From: Odoribacteraceae bacterium
GTDB lineage: Bacteria; Bacteroidota; Bacteroidia; Bacteroidales; Marinifilaceae
Direction: 5' to 3'
NCBI GenBank assembly: GCA_031259905.1
Contig: JAIRKS010000049.1
Span: 1-11,141 of the forward strand
Length of the DNA stretch: 11,141 nucleotides
In this document: positions 7,342 to 11,141 of the stretch, in pieces
Layout of the letters: the number at the start of each line of letters is the position of its first letter
Numbering within the stretch: position 1 is the stretch's first letter
Made by a program: the position numbers and the translations under genes
Notes under the pieces: generated by a model
Told to the model about the DNA's origin: nothing
What the model saw: the letters and a program-made list of their open reading frames with translations, nothing else
The model's database searches: none

Positions 7342-8025
7342 ATGGAAATACTCTACGAAGACAACCACCTCATCGCGGTAAACAAACGCGTGTCGGACAT
7401 CGTGCAAGCCGACAAGACGGGAGACACCCCCCTCGGCGAGCGGGTCAAGGCATACATCAAGAAAAAATACGACAAGCCGGGAGAAGTCTTCCTCGGCATC
7501 CCTCACCGCGTCGACCGCCCCGTGAGCGGCGTCGTCCTCTTCGCGCGCACCGGCAAAGCCCTCGAACGCCTCAACAAAATGTTCCAGGCGCGCGACAACG
7601 AAATCACCAAAATATACTGGGCCGTCGTCGCCAACCTCCCCGGCGAAGAAGAAGGCACCCTCGTGCACTACCTCTCCCGCGACGAGGCCAAAAACAAATC
7701 ACACGCCTACTCCCGCCCCAGGGCAGGAGCGAAAGAAGCCATCCTCGACTACAAGATCATCAACCACGGCCAGCGCTACTACCTCCTCGAGATACACCTG
7801 CACACCGGCCGCCATCACCAGATCCGCTGCCAGCTCGCCAGGATCGGCTGCCCCGTCAAGGGCGACCTGAAATACGGCTTCCCTCGCTCGAACGAGGGCG
7901 GGGGCATACACCTCCACGCGCGCCAGCTATCCTTCATACACCCCGTCAAGCAAGAACCACTCACCATCACCGCCCCCCCCCCCCTCGACGACAACCTCTG
8001 GAACTTCTTCTACAAAAACCTCTGA
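7342..8025 (+). CDS. RluA-family pseudouridine synthase
   Basis: The enzyme isomerises uridine to pseudouridine in ribosomal or transfer RNA. The 227-residue product has the catalytic-loop motif HRVDRPVSG (55-63) with nucleophile D58, the RluA block LHTGRHHQIR (153-162), then DLKYG (175-179) and LHAR (191-194). No S4 RNA-binding domain precedes the catalytic domain, so it is the short RluA/TruC-like type and the target site cannot be named. Residue P60 replaces the commoner threonine or alanine of HRLDRxTSG, a mild variation. A run of 12 C (7973-7984) encodes PPP near residue 212. Loss or gain of one C would replace the last 12 or so residues and carry the frame past the normal stop. The gene is the last of the rsfS unit, 6 bp after panB. 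Confidence 0.92.
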   Translation: MEILYEDNHLIAVNKRVSDIVQADKTGDTPLGERVKAYIKKKYDKPGEVFLGIPHRVDRPVSGVVLFARTGKALERLNKMFQARDNEITKIYWAVVANLPGEEEGTLVHYLSRDEAKNKSHAYSRPRAGAKEAILDYKIINHGQRYYLLEIHLHTGRHHQIRCQLARIGCPVKGDLKYGFPRSNEGGGIHLHARQLSFIHPVKQEPLTITAPPPLDDNLWNFFYKNL

Positions 8026-8159
8026 CCACGCCACGGGACAAACCCCGTACACACTCCCCGCGGGGACAACAACCGCCAGCGCCTAAAAACATATTCCCTC
8101 CCCCCGGACGCAACCTTTAACGCGGGGTCGCGTCTTCTAAACGTGAGAAATCGAACAAC

Positions 8160-8193
8160 CAAGTAATAAAAAACGGACAAGTAGTAAAAAACG
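8160..8193. repeat. Two-copy direct repeat, period 18 bp
   Basis: CAAGTAATAAAAAACG (8160-8175) and CAAGTAGTAAAAAACG (8178-8193) differ at one base. Each ends in a run of six A. It lies in the AT-rich intergenic stretch after the pseudouridine synthase. It could be a small protein-binding pair or a simple duplication; nothing visible decides between them. Confidence 0.6.
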
Positions 8194-8248
8194 CATGATG
8201 CATTAGAATCAAAGTGATTCATTCGTTCAAATTTAGGGTTAGTATGGA

Positions 8249-8283
8249 GTAGGGTTACCGTCGAGGTAACCTTACTTTTTTTA
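8249..8283 (+). terminator. Rho-independent terminator of the rsfS-pseudouridine synthase unit
   Basis: The left arm GTAGGGTTACC (8249-8259) pairs with GGTAACCTTAC (8265-8275) over 11 bp with one G-U pair, around the 5-nt loop GTCGA. Seven T follow at 8276-8282. There is no comparable A-tract on the other side, so it acts only on plus-strand transcripts. It lies 224 bp after the pseudouridine synthase stop and 43 bp before lipA. It therefore separates the two plus-strand operons and forces lipA to have its own promoter in the next 43 bp. Confidence 0.88.
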
Positions 8284-8298
8284 TTATCCCTCGAGCGG

Positions 8299-8306
8299 TA
8301 TCTTCG
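8299..8306 (+). promoter_or_regulatory. Possible -7 box of the lipA promoter (TATCTTCG)
   Basis: TATCTTCG differs by one base from the Bacteroidetes -7 consensus TAnnTTTG and begins 27 bp before the lipA ATG. Because a terminator ends at 8283, lipA needs a promoter in this short gap, and this is the best candidate. The only -33 candidate is the T-run of the terminator at 8276-8282, which lacks the G of TTTG. The match to the box before queC raises its credibility a little. Confidence 0.3.
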
Positions 8307-8325
8307 CGAAAAAACCGGCAACAAC

Positions 8326-9183
8326 ATGAAACAAGCGAACAACAGGAAAAAACCGGAATGGCTCAAGATCGCCCTCCCGGCGGGAAAAAACGCCGCGAGC
8401 GTCCTCGGCATCATCCGGGCGAACAACCTCCACACCATCTGCACCAGCGGCCGCTGCCCCAACCAGGGAGAATGTTGGGGACGGGGCACGGCCACCTTCA
8501 TGATCGGCGGCGACACCTGCACGCGCGCCTGCCGCTTCTGCAACGTGAAACACGGCCGACCGGAGCCGCTCGACCCCTCCGAGCCGGAACGCGTGGCGCG
8601 GTCGGCGCGGGAAATGAACCTGAAACACGTCGTGCTCACCTCCGTCGACAGGGACGACCTGCCCGACCTCGGCGCCGCGCACTGGGCGAACGTCATTCGC
8701 GAGGTAAAAAAAGAAAACCCCGCCGCGACGATGGAAGCCCTGGTGCCCGACTTCCAGGGAAGAAAAGAACTCCTGCAGGCGGTCATCGAGGAAGCGCCGG
8801 ACGTGATCTCGCACAACCTCGAGACCGTGCGCCGCCTCTCGCGCGAGATCCGCGGGGGGAAAGCCACGTGGGAAACATCCCTCTCCGTGCTCCGCCAGGT
8901 AGCGGCGTCGGGCCTCGTCCCCAAGACGGGCATCATGGTCGGCCTGGGAGAAACGCGGCAAGAAGTCCTCGAAACAATCACCGAAGCGCGGGCCGCCGGC
9001 TGCCGGGTCATCACCATCGGGCAATACCTGCAACCCTCCGCGCGGAACGTGGCGGTAAAAGAATACATCCCCCCCGCGACCTTCGAGGAATACCGGCTGG
9101 CGGCGCTCGCCGCGGGATACCGCCACGTGGAGAGCAGCCCCCTGGCCCGCTCCAGTTACCACGCCGAAAAACACGCGCGATGA
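8326..9183 (+). CDS. lipA: Lipoyl synthase (radical SAM)
   Basis: LipA inserts two sulfur atoms into protein-bound octanoyl groups, completing lipoate on E2 and H-protein domains. The 285-residue protein has both iron-sulfur clusters: the auxiliary cluster C39, C44, C50 (CX4CX5C in CTSGRCPNQGEC), which is consumed as sulfur donor, and the radical-SAM cluster C65, C69, C72 (CTRACRFC). The conserved C-terminal RSSY (275-278), whose serine ligates the auxiliary cluster in the family, is present. The ATG at 8326 is the first after the terminator. The stop TGA overlaps the lipB ATG (ATGA). Lysine is nearly always AAA (12 of 14 by hand count), opposite to ftsH. Its +2 frame is free of stops through most of the gene and runs into lipB, which could mislead gene callers. 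Confidence 0.97.
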   Translation: MKQANNRKKPEWLKIALPAGKNAASVLGIIRANNLHTICTSGRCPNQGECWGRGTATFMIGGDTCTRACRFCNVKHGRPEPLDPSEPERVARSAREMNLKHVVLTSVDRDDLPDLGAAHWANVIREVKKENPAATMEALVPDFQGRKELLQAVIEEAPDVISHNLETVRRLSREIRGGKATWETSLSVLRQVAASGLVPKTGIMVGLGETRQEVLETITEARAAGCRVITIGQYLQPSARNVAVKEYIPPATFEEYRLAALAAGYRHVESSPLARSSYHAEKHAR

Positions 9184-9839
9184 CCGGCCAACTGGAATGG
9201 GTTGACCTGGGAGTCATGGACTACCTCGCCGCCTGGGAACGCCAGCGCCTGGAAGCCCGCGAGGCAGAAGAACGACGCGCGACGGGCAAAACCATCCACC
9301 GCGTCCTCCTCGTCGAGCACCCGCACGTCTACACGCTCGGCAAGAACGGCGACGAGGCCAACCTGCTCGCACCCGAAGGCGTCACCCTCCTGAGAGTAAA
9401 CAGGGGAGGCGACATCACCTACCACGGCCCCGGGCAACTCGTCGTCTACCCGGTCATCGACCTGCTGCGCGCCGGCGCCGGCGTCCGCCAGCACGTGGAC
9501 TGGCTCGAGGAAATCGTCATCCGCGTCCTCCTGCGGCACGGCATCACCGGCGAGCGGCTGCCCGGGGCGACGGGCGTCTGGATAGAACCGCGCGGGAACG
9601 CCCCCAGGAAAATCTGCGCCATCGGCATCCACTGCTCGCGAGGCATCACCACGCACGGCTTCGCGTTAAACGTCAACACCGACCTCGACCGCTTCAAGCG
9701 CCTCAACCCCTGCGGCATCGTCGACAAGGGCGTCACCTCCATCGCCCGCGAGCTGGGACGGCCCGTCGACATGGAAAACGTGAAAGCGGCCGTGCGAGAA
9801 GAAACCAACACCCTATGGAACAAAACAAGACAACCATGA
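9180..9839 (+). CDS. lipB: Lipoyl(octanoyl) transferase
   Basis: LipB moves octanoate from acyl carrier protein onto lipoyl domains, giving LipA its substrate. The 219-residue product shows RGGDITYHGPGQLVVYP (75-91), the catalytic lysine K144 in RKICAIGI and the catalytic cysteine C178 in LNPCGI; both active-site residues are in place. The ATG at 9180 overlaps the lipA stop by ATGA. The frame stays open upstream through lipA, but that extension is lipA read in another frame and lacks any LipB homology, so the short start is correct. The 3' end overlaps cutC in the same ATGA manner. It forms a translationally coupled pair with lipA for endogenous lipoate synthesis. Confidence 0.96.
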   Translation: MTGQLEWVDLGVMDYLAAWERQRLEAREAEERRATGKTIHRVLLVEHPHVYTLGKNGDEANLLAPEGVTLLRVNRGGDITYHGPGQLVVYPVIDLLRAGAGVRQHVDWLEEIVIRVLLRHGITGERLPGATGVWIEPRGNAPRKICAIGIHCSRGITTHGFALNVNTDLDRFKRLNPCGIVDKGVTSIARELGRPVDMENVKAAVREETNTLWNKTRQP

Positions 9840-10570
9840 AAATAGAAGTCTGCGCCTACACCCTCGAATCCTGCCTCGCGGCCCACCGCGCCGGCGCCGA
9901 TCGCGTCGAGCTATGCGCCGGCCTCTTCGAGGGAGGCACGACCCCCCCGGCCGGCATGATCGCGATGGCGCGGGCGGCGCTGCCCGTCGGACTGCACGTC
10001 ATGATCCGCCCGCGCGGCGGCGACTTCCTCTACACCGACCTCGAGTTCGAGCTAATGAAAGAAGAGACCCGCCGCGCGCGGGCCTCACGCGTCGACGGCA
10101 TCGTCCTCGGCCTGCTACTCGCGGACGGTCGCGTCGACGAGGCGCGGACGCGGCAACTCGTCGACGAGGCGGCGCCGCTGCCGGTGACATTCCACCGCGC
10201 CATCGACATGACGCGCGACCTCGACGAGGCCCTCGAGGCGATCATCTCCACCGGCTGCACCCGTGTCCTAACCTCCGGGGGCAAAAACAATGTAGACGAG
10301 GGGCTACCCGTCCTGCAACGCCTCGTCCGCCTCGCCGCCGGACGCGTCGAAATCATGGCCGGCGGCGGCGTCAACGCCACGAACGTCGCCCGCCTGGCGA
10401 GAGCGGGAGTAGACGCGGTACACCTCAGCGGCAAGAGCGAGCGCGACAGCCGGATGCTCTTCCGCAACCCCTCCGTGTCGATGGGCGGCATCCCTGGCCT
10501 CCCGGAATACGCCTGCTACTTCTGCGACGCGGGAAAAATAGAGGCCGTCATCCGCGCCGCGAGGGAGTAA
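9836..10570 (+). CDS. cutC: CutC family protein (PF03932; 'copper homeostasis' TIM barrel)
   Basis: A 244-residue TIM-barrel protein of the CutC family. Visible blocks are MKIEVCAYTLES (1-12), ADRVELCAG (21-29), HVMIRPRGGDF (54-64), TFHRAID (118-124), LTSGG (145-149) and IMAGGGVN (173-180), which together are diagnostic. I chose the ATG at 9836, which overlaps the lipB stop as ATGA and gives the canonical N-terminus; an in-frame ATG at 9815 would add seven residues (MEQNKTT) inside lipB. CutC was named for copper tolerance in E. coli, but that role is disputed and no enzymatic reaction is established. Its coupling to lipA-lipB is co-expression evidence only. It is the last gene before the C-rich tract and the repeat array. 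Confidence 0.93.
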   Translation: MKIEVCAYTLESCLAAHRAGADRVELCAGLFEGGTTPPAGMIAMARAALPVGLHVMIRPRGGDFLYTDLEFELMKEETRRARASRVDGIVLGLLLADGRVDEARTRQLVDEAAPLPVTFHRAIDMTRDLDEALEAIISTGCTRVLTSGGKNNVDEGLPVLQRLVRLAAGRVEIMAGGGVNATNVARLARAGVDAVHLSGKSERDSRMLFRNPSVSMGGIPGLPEYACYFCDAGKIEAVIRAARE

Positions 10571-10680
10571 CGCCCTCGCCTCCCCGCCCTCGCCTCCCCG
10601 TCATTCTCCATCCCTCGCCGGCTCGTCCCCGCGCCGCCCCTCCCTTGCCCGCCCGCGGCCACCCCTCCCGCGTCCTCCAC
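10571..10680 (+). terminator. C-rich, G-poor tract after cutC: candidate Rho-dependent termination region
   Basis: By hand count these 110 bases hold 69 C, 19 G, 18 T and 4 A. Unstructured C-rich, G-poor RNA with many YC steps is what Rho utilisation sites look like. The tract begins right after the cutC stop, and no hairpin with a T-run is seen there. The inference is that it ends the lipA-lipB-cutC transcript. Composition alone does not prove it, and it could be neutral simple-sequence drift. Confidence 0.35.
10572..10599. repeat. Tandem 14-bp duplication in the C-rich tract
   Basis: GCCCTCGCCTCCCC occurs twice head to tail (10572-10585, 10586-10599) without mismatch, immediately after the cutC stop. 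It looks like a recent slippage duplication within the pyrimidine-rich tract. Confidence 0.8.
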
Positions 10681-11141
10681 GCTTGAATCCCCGTGTATCA
10701 TACTTGAAACCACCTGCTTACCGCTTGAATTCACAGGCTTGGTACTTAAATCTCCAGGCTTGGTACTTAAGTACGATATATATCGTACTTAAAGTTACGG
10801 GCATCGTACTTAAAGTTACGGGCACCGTACTTAAAGTTACGGGCATCGTACTTAAAGTTACGAGCACCGTACTTAAAGTTACGGGCACCGTACTTAAAGT
10901 TACGGGCACCGTACTTAAAGTTACGGGCACCGTACTTAAAGTTACGGGCATCGTACTTAAAGTTCCGGGTACCGTACTTAAAGTTACGGGCACCGTACTT
11001 AAAGTTCCGGGCATGGTACTAAAAGTTCTAGCCTTGGTACTAAAAGTTCTAAGCATGGTACTAAAATTTCTGGGCACCGTACTTAAAGTTATAAGCATAG
11101 ACTTTAAATTTACAGGCATAGACTTTAAATCTACGGGCATA
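10679..11141. repeat. Tandem array of about 22 units of 21 bp, reaching the window edge
   Basis: The typical unit starts GTACTTAAAG and ends CGGGCACC or CGGGCATC, 21 bp long. Units at 10785-11015 (eleven copies) differ from one another by only one or two bases. Four diverged units precede (from 10679, 10700, 10721 and 10742), carrying CTTGAA or CTTAAA in the core. One unit, 10763-10784, is 22 bp. Six diverged units follow, from 11016, the last two beginning GACTTTAAA; the array continues to the final base and probably beyond. Most units keep a TTAAA-like core. The minus strand can be read as a 7-residue repeat (VPVTLST). Between units nearly all differences change an amino acid, which argues against coding. 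Function unknown. Identical-centre, diverged-edge structure is typical of arrays that grow by slippage or unequal exchange. The 21-bp period equals about two DNA helical turns. Confidence 0.95.
10767..10792. repeat. Perfect 26-bp palindrome inside the 21-bp array
   Basis: The sequence runs TTAAGTAC, then GATATATATC, then GTACTTAA, and is identical to its reverse complement over all 26 bases. It covers most of the only 22-bp unit and the first bases of the next, exactly where the array's phase slips by one base. It could form a hairpin in RNA or a cruciform in DNA, or serve as a symmetric binding site; it has no T-run and is not a standard terminator. Confidence 0.9.

Larger units (their letters stand above)
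8026..8325. other. 300-bp intergenic region between the pseudouridine synthase and lipA
   Basis: No gene is supported here. The first 120 bp is GC-rich and includes the self-complementary CCCCGCGGGG at 8056-8065. The rest is AT-rich, unlike the flanking genes. It holds a short imperfect direct repeat, a 6-bp hairpin (GAATCA-AAG-TGATTC, 8206-8220), two copies of TAGGGTTA (8234-8241 and 8250-8257), a strong terminator and the lipA leader. The open frames crossing it on the minus strand are antisense shadows extending from lipA. Confidence 0.6.

Noticed and set aside
8234..8257. Telomere-like TAGGGTTA copies
   Set aside because: Only two copies, one of them part of the terminator stem; no array and no reason to suspect a linear replicon end.
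8010..9174. Long minus-strand open frames opposite lipA (352 and 296 residues)
   Set aside because: Antisense to a fully conserved lipA; composition is that of a GC-rich shadow and no domain is recognisable.
8358..9182. A stop-free plus-strand frame through lipA that would extend lipB by about 274 residues
   Set aside because: It is lipA read in the +2 frame, rich in R, P and H as GC-rich shadows are. LipB homology starts at the ATG at 9180, which overlaps the lipA stop.
10516..10734. Minus-strand 72-residue open frame across the cutC 3' end and the C-rich tract
   Set aside because: Low-complexity G- and A-rich composition from the complementary C-rich tract, and no family resemblance.
10679..11141. 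CRISPR array
   Set aside because: Units are contiguous with no unique spacers and no cas genes are nearby, so it is a simple tandem repeat.

Overview
The window looks like a chromosomal housekeeping segment from a high-GC member of the Bacteroidetes, most likely Bacteroidales. The estimate of about 60% GC is by eye. Three things support the assignment: the gene order rsfS-ftsH-small DUF2007-type protein-cdsA-psd, a Bacteroidetes-type promoter (TTG, 20 bp, TATATTTG) in front of rsfS, and few recognisable Shine-Dalgarno sequences. No mobile element, tRNA, rRNA or CRISPR array was recognised.

Layout. Positions 2-274 (+) hold the C-terminal end of an unidentified gene whose 3' end runs into queE. 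Positions 223-2229 (-) hold a tightly overlapped queC-queD-queE operon for 7-deazaguanine (queuosine precursor) synthesis. QueE carries an expanded radical-SAM cysteine motif. A divergent intergenic region (2230-2419) contains the rsfS promoter. Positions 2420-8025 (+) are a compact unit: rsfS (ribosome silencing), ftsH (membrane AAA+ protease), a 68-residue DUF2007-like protein, cdsA and psd (phospholipid synthesis), panB (pantothenate/CoA) and an RluA-family pseudouridine synthase. The last gene carries a 12-C homopolymer near its 3' end. A 300-bp AT-rich gap (8026-8325) holds small repeats, a hairpin and a strong Rho-independent terminator. Positions 8326-10570 (+) are lipA-lipB-cutC, joined by ATGA stop/start overlaps; lipA and lipB make protein-bound lipoate, and CutC's role is uncertain.

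The last 571 bases hold no gene I can support. They begin with an extremely C-rich, G-poor tract of about 110 nt, a candidate Rho-dependent termination region. After it comes an AT-richer tandem array of about 22 units of 21 bp, from about 10679 to the window edge. Units are near-identical in the middle and diverged at both sides. One 22-bp unit contributes to a perfect 26-bp palindrome. This array is the least explained structure in the window.
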